A DNA stretch of 64,000 nucleotides from positions 1-64,000 of the forward strand of contig NZ_VEVQ02000012.1 in the NCBI RefSeq assembly GCF_006491595.2, written 5' to 3'. The DNA is from Flavobacterium jejuense (lineage in GTDB: Bacteria > Bacteroidota > Bacteroidia > Flavobacteriales > Flavobacteriaceae). The notes under the pieces are model-generated. The model saw nothing but the letters and a program-made list of their open reading frames with translations. It was not told the origin of the DNA and made no database searches. How positions within the stretch are numbered: the stretch's first letter is position 1; the number at the start of each line of letters is the position of its first letter. A program made the position numbers and the translations under genes. This document shows positions 36,285 to 46,768 of this stretch, one piece after another.

Positions 36285-37928
36285 TTAAGCCAACATAGTA
36301 ACTGGATTTTCCATAAAAGCCTTAAGTGTTTGTAAAAATTGAGCTCCTGTTGCTCCATCAACTGTTCTATGATCACATGCTAATGTTACCGTCATTGTAT
36401 TTCCTACAACAATCTGCCCATTTTTAACAACTGGCTTTTCAACTATTGTACCAACAGATAAAATGGCAGAGTTTGGTTGATTAATAATAGATGTGAAAGA
36501 TTGAATACCAAACATTCCAAGATTTGAAATAGTAAAAGTACTTCCTTCCATTTCTGCAGGTTGAATTTTCTTTGCTTTAGATCTACCAGCCATATCTCTT
36601 ACATTTGCTCCAATTTGAGTTAAACTCATTAGGTCTGTAAATTTCAATACTGGAACCACTAAACCATCTTCAACAGCCACAGCAACACCAATATTCACAT
36701 GATGATTAATAATCATAGCCTCATCTTTCCATTGTGAATTAACTTGTGGGTGCTTTTTTAATGCCATAGCACAAGCTTTGATAACCATATCATTAAAAGA
36801 CACTTTTGTATCAGGAAGCGAATTAATCATCGTTCGAGAAGCAATAGCGTTATCCATATCTAACTCAATAGTTAAATAATAATGAGGTGCCGTAAATTTA
36901 GACTCTGCTAAACGTTTAGCAATAACTTTACGCATTTGCGAATTCTTAATTTCCTCTTGGTATACTTCTCCTGCTGGAACGAATGGTTTTACCGTTGCAA
37001 CAGAATTTGTAGCTTCTTTAACTGCTTCCGAAGAACTATTTGAAGCAGAAACGCTTGAAGTACTAGATGAAGTAAAGTTCTCTACATCTGATTTTACAAT
37101 TCTACCGTTCTCACCAGAACCTTTAACTTGCGATAAGTTAATTCCTTTTTCTTCAGCTATTTTTTTAGCTAATGGAGATGCAAATATTCTACCAGATGAA
37201 TTAGTATCTGTATTTTGAACATTTGGTGAAGAATTCTCAGATTTCACTTCTGTTTTCACTTCTTCTTTTACAGATGTATTTTCCGAATCACCTGATTTAT
37301 AATTAGCCACAACTCCAGAAACATCTGTCCCTTCAGGTCCAAGAATTGCTAAAACACTATCCACAGGAGCAGACTCACCCTCCTGAACTCCAATATAAAG
37401 CAATGTACCTGCATTAAATGACTCAAACTCCATTGTAGCCTTATCGGTTTCTATTTCTGCAAGAATATCTCCTTCAGAAATAGCATCGCCTACTTTTTTT
37501 AACCAAGTTGCTACAGTTCCCTCAGTCATTGTATCACTCAAACGAGGCATTGTAACGACTATAACTCCTTCTGGTAAAGTTGAACTTGATTTTAATTCTT
37601 TCTCTTTTGTTTCTCCAGTATTTTCAGGCTCAGATGAAGACTCTTTTTCTTCTGCTTTATTATCTTTTAACAAGCTTGAAACATCTTCTCCTTCATCACC
37701 TATAATTGCTAAAAGTGAATCTACAGGAGCTGTTTCACCTTCGTTAATACCAATATGTAATAAAGTTCCTGCGTTAAACGATTCAAACTCCATTGTAGCT
37801 TTATCGGTTTCTATTTCTGCTAAAATGTCGCCTTCTTGAATTTTATCTCCAACTTTTTTAAGCCATGTTGCCACGGTTCCTTCTGTCATCGTATCGCTTA
37901 AACGAGGCATTGTAATTACTGTTGCCAT
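36285..37928 (-). CDS. pdhC: Pyruvate dehydrogenase E2, dihydrolipoamide acetyltransferase
   Basis: A 547-residue E2 core enzyme. It has two N-terminal lipoyl domains (about residues 1-80 and 122-205), each with the lipoyl-lysine motif ETDKATMEFES and nearly identical to each other over long stretches (PRLSDTMTEGTVATWLKKVG in both). Next come a flexible Ser/Glu-rich linker, a peripheral subunit-binding domain (ASPLAKKIAEEKGINLSQVKG) and the acyltransferase domain with the catalytic DHRTVDGATGAQFL at the C terminus. It transfers acetyl groups to CoA in the pyruvate dehydrogenase complex. It is 5 bp downstream of pdhA. Confidence 0.96.
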   Translation of the reverse strand: MATVITMPRLSDTMTEGTVATWLKKVGDKIQEGDILAEIETDKATMEFESFNAGTLLHIGINEGETAPVDSLLAIIGDEGEDVSSLLKDNKAEEKESSSEPENTGETKEKELKSSSTLPEGVIVVTMPRLSDTMTEGTVATWLKKVGDAISEGDILAEIETDKATMEFESFNAGTLLYIGVQEGESAPVDSVLAILGPEGTDVSGVVANYKSGDSENTSVKEEVKTEVKSENSSPNVQNTDTNSSGRIFASPLAKKIAEEKGINLSQVKGSGENGRIVKSDVENFTSSSTSSVSASNSSSEAVKEATNSVATVKPFVPAGEVYQEEIKNSQMRKVIAKRLAESKFTAPHYYLTIELDMDNAIASRTMINSLPDTKVSFNDMVIKACAMALKKHPQVNSQWKDEAMIINHHVNIGVAVAVEDGLVVPVLKFTDLMSLTQIGANVRDMAGRSKAKKIQPAEMEGSTFTISNLGMFGIQSFTSIINQPNSAILSVGTIVEKPVVKNGQIVVGNTMTVTLACDHRTVDGATGAQFLQTLKAFMENPVTMLA

Positions 37929-37933
37929 AGTGC

Positions 37934-38932
37934 TTATAATTTATGAGGTAAAAATGGATAATTTTCTTGTTCGTATACTACATCATACATAACATTCAAT
38001 TCTGGATAAGGAGATTCTTCAGCAAATTTTTCACATTCGCTAACTAAATCCCTTACTCTTTTATCAATTGCTTCGATTTCTTCTTCGGTAGCATAATTAT
38101 TTTCTTTAATAACATCTAAAACTTGAGTAATAGGGTCAATTTTTTTATATTCTTCAACTTCTTCTTTAGTTCTATAATGTTGTGCATCAGACATTGAATG
38201 TCCTCTGTAACGGTATGTTTTCATTTCTAAGAATGTTGGCCCATCACCTCTTCTTGCTCTTTCAATTGCTTCATACATAGCTTCGGCAACTTTAATTGGA
38301 TTCATTCCATCAACTGGTCCACAAGGCATTTCATATCCTAATCCTAATTTCCAAATATCAGTGTGGTTTGCTGTTCTTTCTACCGAAGTCCCCATAGCAT
38401 ATCCATTATTCTCAACGATAAACACAACTGGCAACTTCCACAACATAGCCATGTTAAAAGTTTCATGTAAAGAACCTTGACGTGCTGCTCCATCACCAAA
38501 ATAAGTCATTGTAACTCCACCAGTTTCAAAATATTTATCTCCAAAAGCCAAACCTGCTCCTAATGGAATTTGACCTCCAACAATCCCATGTCCTCCGTAG
38601 AAACCATGTTCTTTAGAAAAAATATGCATAGAACCTCCTAAACCTTGAGAAGTACCTGTTGCTTTACCTAAAAGCTCAGCCATAATTCTTCTTGGATCAA
38701 CTCCCATACCTATTGGCTGTACGTGATTACGATAAGCCGTTATCATTTTATCTTTTGACAAATCCATTGCATGTAAAGCACCTGCTAACACGGCTTCTTG
38801 TCCATTATATAAATGCAGAAATCCTCTCACTTTTTGTTGAATGTAAAGTGCAGCTAGTTTATCTTCAAACTTTCTCCAAAATTGCATTTCTTCATACCAT
38901 TTCAGGTAAACTTCTTTTGTTATTGGTTTCAT
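37934..38932 (-). CDS. pdhA: Pyruvate dehydrogenase E1 component, alpha subunit
   Basis: A 332-residue E1 alpha subunit. The thiamine diphosphate/Mg2+ motif is GDGAARQGSLHETFNMA ... FIVENNGYAMGTS, and the phosphorylation-loop region reads RYRGHSMSDAQHYRTKEE. It decarboxylates pyruvate with an E1 beta partner, which is not in this window; in flavobacteria beta is commonly encoded elsewhere. It is the first gene of the pdhA-pdhC pair. Confidence 0.95.
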   Translation of the reverse strand: MKPITKEVYLKWYEEMQFWRKFEDKLAALYIQQKVRGFLHLYNGQEAVLAGALHAMDLSKDKMITAYRNHVQPIGMGVDPRRIMAELLGKATGTSQGLGGSMHIFSKEHGFYGGHGIVGGQIPLGAGLAFGDKYFETGGVTMTYFGDGAARQGSLHETFNMAMLWKLPVVFIVENNGYAMGTSVERTANHTDIWKLGLGYEMPCGPVDGMNPIKVAEAMYEAIERARRGDGPTFLEMKTYRYRGHSMSDAQHYRTKEEVEEYKKIDPITQVLDVIKENNYATEEEIEAIDKRVRDLVSECEKFAEESPYPELNVMYDVVYEQENYPFLPHKL

Positions 38933-39096
38933 TTGTTTATGAATTAAATTGGATTATTTTACAAAAAAAGATAAAAACTTCATTTGAAAAATTTTACAAA
39001 AAGCAAAAATACTACATACTAGCTTATTGAAAAAATTAATTCTTATCAATTTTCTTTATTTTATTACGAATATCTTATATTTTATCAACGATAACG

Positions 39097-39579
39097 TTAT
39101 AGATGCTTTTTCTCAAAGAGAAAGGGTAATAAATTTTTCAATGAATTTGAATGATATACCTTCCCTTTTGAACCCATAAAATAAATCTCAATTTCAACAT
39201 CTTGCTTCATCTCATATTCAGCAATTGACTGCCTACAAGAACCACATGGTGGTATAGGATCTTCTAATTCTCTATCTTGAGGAGATGCTGAGATAAATAA
39301 TTTTAAAACCTTAGCATTAGGATAATTTGCTCCTGCATAAAAAATAGCTACTCGTTCTGCACATAATCCAGATGGATAAGCAGCATTTTCCTGATTAGAA
39401 CCTAAAATAACTTCATTATTATCTAATAAAACCGCGGTTCCAACACTAAATTTAGAATAAGGCGCATATGCTTTTTTTCTTGCTTCAATAGCCTGTAACA
39501 TAATTTTTTTATCTTCTAATTTAAGTTCTTCTAGAGAATCATAAACTGAAAATGTTGTTGTAATAGTAATTTGCTTCAT
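39097..39579 (-). CDS. cdd: Cytidine deaminase
   Basis: 160 residues from the ATG at 39579 (MKQITITTTFSVY). The longer reading from 39600 begins at TTG and adds seven residues absent from the family. The zinc motifs are CAERVAIFYAG (Cys ligand and catalytic Glu) and PPCGSCRQ (two Cys), as in tetrameric deaminases, with YAPYSKFSVG at the front. It deaminates cytidine and deoxycytidine in pyrimidine salvage. It follows porV by 64 bp on the same strand. Confidence 0.94.
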   Translation of the reverse strand: MKQITITTTFSVYDSLEELKLEDKKIMLQAIEARKKAYAPYSKFSVGTAVLLDNNEVILGSNQENAAYPSGLCAERVAIFYAGANYPNAKVLKLFISASPQDRELEDPIPPCGSCRQSIAEYEMKQDVEIEIYFMGSKGKVYHSNSLKNLLPFLFEKKHL

Positions 39580-39643
39580 ATATAAGGAAAAAAAATCCAA
39601 ACTCTAGAAGAATTTGGACACTTTAATTTTTATTATTTTTATA

Positions 39644-40846
39644 TTATAATTCGTCATAACCATCACCAAAATTAAACGATAGTGAAAAACGAAGCGTATT
39701 TTCTAATGGATTCCTAACTTTAGATGCTGAGAACAAATAAGAAACATCAATTTTAACTGCATTATATTTAAATCCAGCCCCCAAAGTAAAATATTTTCTA
39801 GCTCCTTTTGTAGGACTTTCGTGAAAATATCCTGTTCTTAATGCAAAAGAATCTTGATAAGCATATTCAGCTCCTAAAGCATAAGTAAACTCCTTTAATT
39901 CTTCACCAAATCCATCTGGAGCATCATTAAAAGATTTAAAAATACCACTTACCCAGCCTGTTTTTCTATACTCTAAACTATTTGCACTATTAAGATTTCT
40001 TGCATCTTCTCTTTCTGTAGAATCAATGGTTCCGTCTCCATTTGAATCTATCGGAAATACTTCAGCAGGAGGTGTTGGCACCAATAATTTTGTTATTTCC
40101 GCAGAAACTGCCACTTTATTATATTCATCAAAAATAAAATCAAAACCTGCCCCTAAACGCATATTAGAAGGAATGAAATTTGAATTTTCTATTAGTTTAT
40201 CATTATCATAATTAATTTTTGGACCTAAATTTTGGAAGTTAAAACCTGCTCTCCATCTACCATTAAAATCCTGATAAGCAATTTCTTCTGATTGATAATA
40301 CCCAGCTATATCGACCGCAAAAGTAGTAGCTGCTGTAGCATCATTACCAACTCCAGCAATTTTCAAGTTAGAACGAATGAATCTACCACCAACAGCCATA
40401 GAAAAACGCTCACTCAATTTTAAAGAGTATGAACCGTCTAGAGCCAACTCATTAGGACTAACAACATTTTGTAGATCACCAGAAGCATTTGTTAATTGAA
40501 TATCTCCCAAACCAAAATATCGGAGCGAACCCGCAAAAGCACTTCTTTCATTAATTCTATTAAAGTAAGTTACTTGCCCTAACGAGATATCATTAGCTAT
40601 ACTAGTTAAATAAGGAGTATAACTCAAAGAAAAACCTTGCTTTTCTAAAGAAAAAGCATACTTAGCAGGATTATGTTGCTGTGAAAAAGCATCTGTAGAA
40701 GTTGCCACACCCATATCACCCATACCTGCAGATCTTGCATCAGCAGCAATTAATAAAAAAGGAACTCCTGTCGTAATAACTCTTTCCTGAGCTTTTAAAT
40801 ATTGACCTGTTATAAATATAGTTAATAAAACTGCTATTTTCTTCAT
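39644..40846 (-). CDS. porV: Type IX secretion outer-membrane protein PorV
   Basis: A 400-residue beta-barrel with a signal peptide (ending QYLKAQ) and the PorV opening VPFLLIAADARSAGMGDMGVATS ... QQHNPAKYAF, then FadL-like strands ending LRFSLSFNFG. PorV shuttles cargo from the type IX translocon to the attachment complex with the sortase PorU, encoded 37 bp upstream on the same strand. The order porU-porV next to gldJ matches the Flavobacterium johnsoniae arrangement. Confidence 0.95.
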   Translation of the reverse strand: MKKIAVLLTIFITGQYLKAQERVITTGVPFLLIAADARSAGMGDMGVATSTDAFSQQHNPAKYAFSLEKQGFSLSYTPYLTSIANDISLGQVTYFNRINERSAFAGSLRYFGLGDIQLTNASGDLQNVVSPNELALDGSYSLKLSERFSMAVGGRFIRSNLKIAGVGNDATAATTFAVDIAGYYQSEEIAYQDFNGRWRAGFNFQNLGPKINYDNDKLIENSNFIPSNMRLGAGFDFIFDEYNKVAVSAEITKLLVPTPPAEVFPIDSNGDGTIDSTEREDARNLNSANSLEYRKTGWVSGIFKSFNDAPDGFGEELKEFTYALGAEYAYQDSFALRTGYFHESPTKGARKYFTLGAGFKYNAVKIDVSYLFSASKVRNPLENTLRFSLSFNFGDGYDEL

Positions 40847-40883
40847 TCTTATTGTAAATTAATTAGACAAATATAATATTTTA

Positions 40884-43800
40884 TTACAGTATTACAAGTT
40901 TCTCGTATTTTTCTGCTGAATCACCATTACTTGCAGACCTTACTGTTAACTTATAAACATAAACACCTTTACCAATTTTATCACCAAAATCGTCTTTCCC
41001 ATCCCATTTTATATCTCTACATAAAAACCCATCTGTAACAACTTGTTGATTAATAGTTCTTACCAACTTTCCAGTAATTGTTAAAATTTGAACCTGAACA
41101 TCAAGTGGCTCAAATGGTCTATTATGAGTAAACCAAAACTCTGTATAACTAACAAAAGGATTTGGATAATTAAGCACCCTTTCCAAGGTAATATTTTCAC
41201 TTCCACAAACAGCGTTAAATTGAATTTCTGTTGTTACCAAATTATTATACACATCCCAAGCTTTAAAAACAATAGTATGCAATCCAGGTGAAAGATCTCT
41301 AAATTGGTATCTTATTTTACCTCGAGTGTAATCATCATTTTCAGTTTCATAATAATCATTTAAAACATAAGGATTTGATTCGTCACCATCTAAAATAGCC
41401 ACAATATCATGACCAATCCCACTAGCTGTATTAATTCCATTTTCATCCTCTAAAAAAGCCAGCAATATAGGAGAACAATTAGAAATACTTCCAGAGACAA
41501 AACTCTCATCATTTAAGTACAACCTAACAACAGGCGGAGTATTATCAGCTGGAGCATTAGTGTTCACACCACCAATAAGTATATCTTTATTATAACCTGC
41601 TTGATTTTCCAAGACAGGATTATTCCTTTTTGAGTAAAAGCTGATTTTTCCGTTTCCAACAGGAATTTTAATATCTTGAGGAACTACAAAACTCAGCTCA
41701 AAAACACCGTTATTAACAGAAGCATTTCCTCTAAAAATAGTCTCCCCAGAAGTATTAAAACCCATAGTAATTAATTGCCCTGCAGGAAAAAAAACACCTT
41801 CAATTGTTGTTCCAGAAGGAGATGGAGAAACTACACCATTATTCCCTAACGTAGTTCTATTAATATCTTTATCAAAAATTTGGACTGCCAAATCACCATT
41901 ATAATTAGAAATAACAGCATCATTCTCATCTACTATAGCTCCTTTAATTTTCATCAAGCTTAATGCCTGAAAAGTTCCTGTAAATTGATCTATAGGAACA
42001 TCATTAACTTCAGTAAGTACCACTTTAGGCTTAGGAATTGCCAATTTTAAGGCTGGATCACCAATGTAAAAAACAACCCTTCTATTATCTGATGTTCCAG
42101 GTTGCAACTTCACTAATCGAAGTGCTTCAGCAATTGTCGGATATTCATTTGACCCAAAAGCATACAATCTAGCGTTTAACAAATCATTCATCACAAGACC
42201 AGTTGTAACACCTATTAACCTTGTAGTTGCGATTAAACTAACTGCCCCACCCTGAGCATTCCAATACATATATTCTCCACCAGAAAAACGATTCGGATCA
42301 TCAAAACGAGTAAAATCACAAGTAATAGTTATAAACAAAGGATATCTGTATGGATTATATAAATTTTGAGCATCTAACTTTTCAAACAAACGCTCCCTTG
42401 CTAATGACTCTTCACTACCATGTCCCAAATAATTTACCACTAACGCACCTAAACGCAACGCATCAAGAAAATCATTCTTTGCATCAGGATAACGCTCGCC
42501 ACCTGCTGCCACTTGCTGAATATAGGCATCAGTATGTATTTTTTTAACATTTACAAAAGGTTTTTGTGAGGTTAAATCATCTGCCAAATTATTCAAAGCA
42601 AATTGTAATTGTGCATCTCCTTGAGTATCTGCATCATCCGAATAGATTATATAACTATTTCTCCACCTTCCATACGATTGTTCATCATGATAATCAATAA
42701 CTTTATCAACCATTTCCTGAGCTTGTTGCACGGACGAAACCAACATCCTTCCTACTGCTATATCTATTCCATCAATACTGTTAGTCATTGGTCCTTCATT
42801 ATCATCCATTAATCCAAAAAAATCATCTGATATAAAAGCAGTAAACAAAGACATATTTGATGAATTATTAACTTCACCTGCATTAGGATTAAAACCATGA
42901 AAAACTGGAACGACATTAGTATTATTTGTTAATCTATCTTTATAATCATAAGAAGCATCTCCAAAAAGATTAACATATTTTACTCTTTTTGAAGGATCAG
43001 AAGCATTTCTATAAACATATCTCACAAAATTTCGAATTGCCGCAACATCTTGTTTACCAGAACTAAATTCTTTATATATTGATTCTAAATTAACTACTTT
43101 AACAACCAAACCTGAGTTATTTCTATGAAAATTAGCCAAACGTTCGGCTTGATTTATTAAAAATTCTGGTGAAATAATTAAATAATCAATATCCTGAAAA
43201 TCACCCTGATTATTATTAAAAATGGTTCCTTTTAAATTTTGATTTGAAACATTTGTCATGGTTTCTTTTAAAGGTATATAAAAATCCCCATTATCAATCG
43301 CGATATATTTTTTCTGAAAACCAAGAGAAACCTTAAATGAAAAAACCGATTGATTTGGATTTGAATAACTAGTCACATTAGAAATATCTGTAACATCCCA
43401 AACTTGATTTATTGAATTTGCATTAGAAATAGTATATTGACCAACACCAATATTATTTTGTTCATCCTCATTATAAAACAAAAACTGTTTCCCATAACCT
43501 TGCAAATTCCTCTTTGCTTTCAACATAATAAAATCTAAATAACCATTAGACGAAGGCACCCCTCCATTATTATAAATTAAATCAATAGAAACTGTTGGTG
43601 CCGCAGGAAAAGTAGTATTCAATACATTCTCAAAACCTTCTGCTGTACCTCCATTTTGTAAAGCCAAAAAACTAACATTACCTAAAGATTGATTATTAGC
43701 CTTAACTTGAAACGAAGTATTACCAAAAGAAACCGAAGCCATGTTAACTTTTATTGCAATTGGCACAGATAAATCTACATTAGGAATAGAAAAATTAAAA

Positions 43801-44792
43801 TTCTGATTATTATTAACATTAAATGCTTCTCCAAACCATCTTCTACCAACTTTAGCAATATTAACTAAATCCTTTTCATAAATTATAGTATCATCAAATT
43901 TACTGAAATTTAATGATGCACTAGCTGATGGCTCTGATGCAGAAAAAATTCTTTTCCCCTGACCACCATTCGAAGTAACATAATAATAAGATTTATCAGA
44001 AAATAAATTATTTTTAGTTAAACTTTCTTCATTCCAAGTATCAACACCTTCTGCGTAAAACAAAATATAATCACTATCATTAAAGACACCATCACTTTCA
44101 CCAATAAACTGAATCGCATTCTCCTCGATATCCTCAGGATAATCAGTACTATTCAACAATGGAAGCATTCTTCCACCATTACCGTAAATTTTAATATTTC
44201 TAGGATCAACATTTACATCAAAACCTAAACTTTGTAAAAAAGATTTAGAAATTTTATAAACACCAGATTTTTCAACATAAAAACGATACCAGTTTCCTGA
44301 CGCAAAAACTGAATTAGTTATACTATTTATACCAAAAAAACGATTAGAACTACTTTTAAAATTATAATTGTAATTTAAAGAAACAACCTTCTTATACACA
44401 TTCCCATTTTTAACAATAGGTGAAAATGAGAACAAAGAAACAACTTGATCCCTAGCAAAAAAAGATTCTATTTTCGGAAGCAAAGAATTAGGTATTTTGT
44501 CTTTATTCAAATTAAGCAATTCCACTTCAGACAAAACTTGGTAAGAAACATTAGTCACCTGCAAAGAGTTTTCATCAATAAGATCAGGTAAAAGTTCTTC
44601 TCTCTTATAAGAAATAACCCCTTCTACTACATCTAAAGAAAAAAACAAACCATCAAAACTAGGGTACTTTCTTTCAAAACCATTATTAGAATAGACTACT
44701 CCATCGTTCCATTTTAAATTAATAGATTTATTATTTTGAGCACTTATAACAGTGCCAATCAAAAGAAAGGCGTATAATAATTTCTTTTTCAT
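40884..44792 (-). CDS. porU: Type IX secretion system sortase PorU
   Basis: A 1302-residue C25-family (gingipain-like) cysteine protease acting as the type IX sortase. It removes the C-terminal signal of cargo and attaches it to the surface. Signal peptide at the N terminus; a propeptide-like beta region to about residue 520; the C25 catalytic domain with H791 (NYLGHGSEES) and C825 (FITITCDFTRFDD); then Ig-like modules and a C-terminal beta-domain (LERVLNYPNPF ... GKGVYVYKL) like the type IX sorting domain, which PorU proteins themselves carry. It is divergent from gldJ across 209 bp. Confidence 0.96.
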   Translation of the reverse strand: MKKKLLYAFLLIGTVISAQNNKSINLKWNDGVVYSNNGFERKYPSFDGLFFSLDVVEGVISYKREELLPDLIDENSLQVTNVSYQVLSEVELLNLNKDKIPNSLLPKIESFFARDQVVSLFSFSPIVKNGNVYKKVVSLNYNYNFKSSSNRFFGINSITNSVFASGNWYRFYVEKSGVYKISKSFLQSLGFDVNVDPRNIKIYGNGGRMLPLLNSTDYPEDIEENAIQFIGESDGVFNDSDYILFYAEGVDTWNEESLTKNNLFSDKSYYYVTSNGGQGKRIFSASEPSASASLNFSKFDDTIIYEKDLVNIAKVGRRWFGEAFNVNNNQNFNFSIPNVDLSVPIAIKVNMASVSFGNTSFQVKANNQSLGNVSFLALQNGGTAEGFENVLNTTFPAAPTVSIDLIYNNGGVPSSNGYLDFIMLKAKRNLQGYGKQFLFYNEDEQNNIGVGQYTISNANSINQVWDVTDISNVTSYSNPNQSVFSFKVSLGFQKKYIAIDNGDFYIPLKETMTNVSNQNLKGTIFNNNQGDFQDIDYLIISPEFLINQAERLANFHRNNSGLVVKVVNLESIYKEFSSGKQDVAAIRNFVRYVYRNASDPSKRVKYVNLFGDASYDYKDRLTNNTNVVPVFHGFNPNAGEVNNSSNMSLFTAFISDDFFGLMDDNEGPMTNSIDGIDIAVGRMLVSSVQQAQEMVDKVIDYHDEQSYGRWRNSYIIYSDDADTQGDAQLQFALNNLADDLTSQKPFVNVKKIHTDAYIQQVAAGGERYPDAKNDFLDALRLGALVVNYLGHGSEESLARERLFEKLDAQNLYNPYRYPLFITITCDFTRFDDPNRFSGGEYMYWNAQGGAVSLIATTRLIGVTTGLVMNDLLNARLYAFGSNEYPTIAEALRLVKLQPGTSDNRRVVFYIGDPALKLAIPKPKVVLTEVNDVPIDQFTGTFQALSLMKIKGAIVDENDAVISNYNGDLAVQIFDKDINRTTLGNNGVVSPSPSGTTIEGVFFPAGQLITMGFNTSGETIFRGNASVNNGVFELSFVVPQDIKIPVGNGKISFYSKRNNPVLENQAGYNKDILIGGVNTNAPADNTPPVVRLYLNDESFVSGSISNCSPILLAFLEDENGINTASGIGHDIVAILDGDESNPYVLNDYYETENDDYTRGKIRYQFRDLSPGLHTIVFKAWDVYNNLVTTEIQFNAVCGSENITLERVLNYPNPFVSYTEFWFTHNRPFEPLDVQVQILTITGKLVRTINQQVVTDGFLCRDIKWDGKDDFGDKIGKGVYVYKLTVRSASNGDSAEKYEKLVIL

Positions 44793-44944
44793 TAGAAGAA
44801 TAACGTAATTTGCATTTTAATATTACAAAGAGAAATAAAAAAAATTAAAATATCTTATTTGTGCAATAAAAAATAAAATAAATCGTTGTAATAAAGCAAT
44901 TTTAACATAAAATTAATTTTTTTTTACATTTTTTTAAAATCATG

Positions 44945-44973
44945 TTGCAAATTAACACATAATTACTATCTTG
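44945..44973 (+). promoter_or_regulatory. Candidate Bacteroidota-type promoter of gldJ
   Basis: TTG (44945-44947) and TATCTTG (44967-44973) are 19 bp apart, fitting the -33 TTG / -7 TAnnTTTG layout of Bacteroidota with one or two mismatches. The site is 28 bp upstream of the gldJ ATG. Confidence 0.4.
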
Positions 44974-45001
44974 CGACACTAAATTTATTACCTACTAGAG
45001 T

Positions 45002-46699
45002 ATGAAAATTAAGCAAATTATGACTTTGAAGGCGTTATTGATATTATCAATAACTATTGGTTTGAGCAGTTGTAGCAAAAGTTCTAGCACAAAAGGAGCC
45101 TCAAGAGCTACTGGATGGAAGATTAACGATAAAAATGGTGGCTTCCAACACAATTCTAACTACACTAAACAAGAAACACCTCCTGGAATGGTTCCAGTCG
45201 AAGGAGGTACTTTCACAATGGGAAAAGTACAGGATGATGTAATGCATGATTGGAATAATTCTCCAAGTCAGCAGCACATTCAATCTTTTTACATGGACGA
45301 AACTGAAGTAACTAACTTAATGTATACTGAATACTTATTTTGGTTAAAAACAGTTTTCCCACCAACAGAAGAGAATTACAAAAACATATACACAGGTGCA
45401 ATTCCTGATACTTTAGTTTGGAGAAACCGTCTTGGTTACAACGAAACTATGACGAACAACTACTTAAGACACCCTGCTTATTCGGAGTACCCTGTAGTTG
45501 GTGTTAACTGGATTCAAGCGGTAGAGTTTAGTAAGTGGAGAACAGACCGTGTTAACGAGAACATGTTAGAGAAAAATGGATATCTAAAAAAAGATGCTAA
45601 GATAAGCTTAGGATCTGATGTTACAGCTGAATCAACATTCAGTACTGAAACTTATTTAGCTGCTCCAACAAAAACATTTGGTGGAAACGAAGACATACTT
45701 TTAAAAAGAGAAATGAATGGAGGAAGAAAAGAAGTTTCTGATACTGCTATAAATGTTTATGCACAAATCAATTCTGGCTTAATCCTTCCTGAATTCAGGC
45801 TACCTACAGAAGCAGAATGGGAATACGCTGCGTCAGCATTAGTTGGAAACAGAGAGTTCAACATATATAAAGGACAAAAAAAATACCCTTGGAACGGTCA
45901 ATACACACGTTCAGGATCAAGACAACAAAGAGGTGATCAGTTAGCAAACTTCAAACAAGGCAGAGGTGATTATGGTGGAATTGCTGGATGGAGTGACGAT
46001 GGTGCTGACATTACAAATAAAGTAAAGAGCTATCCTGCAAACGACTTTGGTCTATATGATATGGCTGGAAATGTAGCTGAATGGGTAGCCGATGTATACA
46101 GACCTGTAGTAGATGATGAAGCAAATGATTTCAACTACTATAGAGGAAATGTGTATATGAAGAATAAAATTGGTGAAGATGGAATTGTTGAAGTTGTAAC
46201 TGCCGAAAACATCAAATATGACACTTTAAGTAATGGTAAAATTTTAGCAAGAAATTTCCCAGGACAAGTTGCTCAAGTACCTGTTGACCAAGAAGAAACT
46301 TACTTAAGACAAAACTTTTCAACTTCTGACAATAGAGATTATAGAGATGGAGACAAGCCTTCTACAAGATATTTTGACTTTGGGTCAGAAGATGATGATG
46401 AAGGTAAAGACAACAAAAGAATGTATGAGTCACCTAGACATTCAATTTCTGTTGATAGTGCTAGTGGCGAAATGAATAAAAAATATGATAAATCTGACAA
46501 AAGAACTACTTTAGTAAACAACGAAGTAAGAGTTTACAAAGGAGGATCTTGGAGAGATAGAGCATATTGGTTAGATCCAGCATCTAGAAGATATTTCCCT
46601 CAAGATATGGCAACTGATTACATTGGGTTTAGAAATGCAATGTCTAAAGTTGGACCTAAATCAAACAAGAAATCTCCTAGAGGTAATCCAAAATTCTAA
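45002..46699 (+). CDS. gldJ: Gliding motility lipoprotein GldJ
   Basis: A 565-residue lipoprotein (lipobox IGLSSC) with a formylglycine-generating-enzyme-like (SUMF1) fold: GMVPVEGGTFTMG at about residue 60, DETEVTNLMY, FRLPTEAEWEYAA, DMAGNVAEWVADVY and, at the end, VYKGGSWRDRAYW ... YIGFRNA. It is GldJ rather than an enzyme, because it sits back to back with porU-porV as in F. johnsoniae and has the large central insertions of GldJ. It stabilises the gliding motor and type IX machinery (GldK/L/M/N). A strong terminator follows. Confidence 0.95.
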   Translation: MKIKQIMTLKALLILSITIGLSSCSKSSSTKGASRATGWKINDKNGGFQHNSNYTKQETPPGMVPVEGGTFTMGKVQDDVMHDWNNSPSQQHIQSFYMDETEVTNLMYTEYLFWLKTVFPPTEENYKNIYTGAIPDTLVWRNRLGYNETMTNNYLRHPAYSEYPVVGVNWIQAVEFSKWRTDRVNENMLEKNGYLKKDAKISLGSDVTAESTFSTETYLAAPTKTFGGNEDILLKREMNGGRKEVSDTAINVYAQINSGLILPEFRLPTEAEWEYAASALVGNREFNIYKGQKKYPWNGQYTRSGSRQQRGDQLANFKQGRGDYGGIAGWSDDGADITNKVKSYPANDFGLYDMAGNVAEWVADVYRPVVDDEANDFNYYRGNVYMKNKIGEDGIVEVVTAENIKYDTLSNGKILARNFPGQVAQVPVDQEETYLRQNFSTSDNRDYRDGDKPSTRYFDFGSEDDDEGKDNKRMYESPRHSISVDSASGEMNKKYDKSDKRTTLVNNEVRVYKGGSWRDRAYWLDPASRRYFPQDMATDYIGFRNAMSKVGPKSNKKSPRGNPKF

Positions 46700-46720
46700 G
46701 ACAAAAATAATTTTCATATT

Positions 46721-46754
46721 AAAAGCCCATTTTTTTTAAAAAATGGGCTTTTTT
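46721..46754 (+). terminator. Terminator after gldJ, directly before murF
   Basis: AAAAGCCCAT (46721-46730) pairs with ATGGGCTTTT (46743-46752), extended by T/A pairing in the loop, with a T-run. It ends about 15 bp before the murF ATG. Confidence 0.88.
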
Positions 46755-46768
46755 ATTATATTCGCTTT

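Noticed and set aside
40026..42812. Plus-strand open frames inside porV and porU
   Set aside because: They lie entirely opposite strongly conserved coding sequence, have low-complexity composition and no recognisable motifs.
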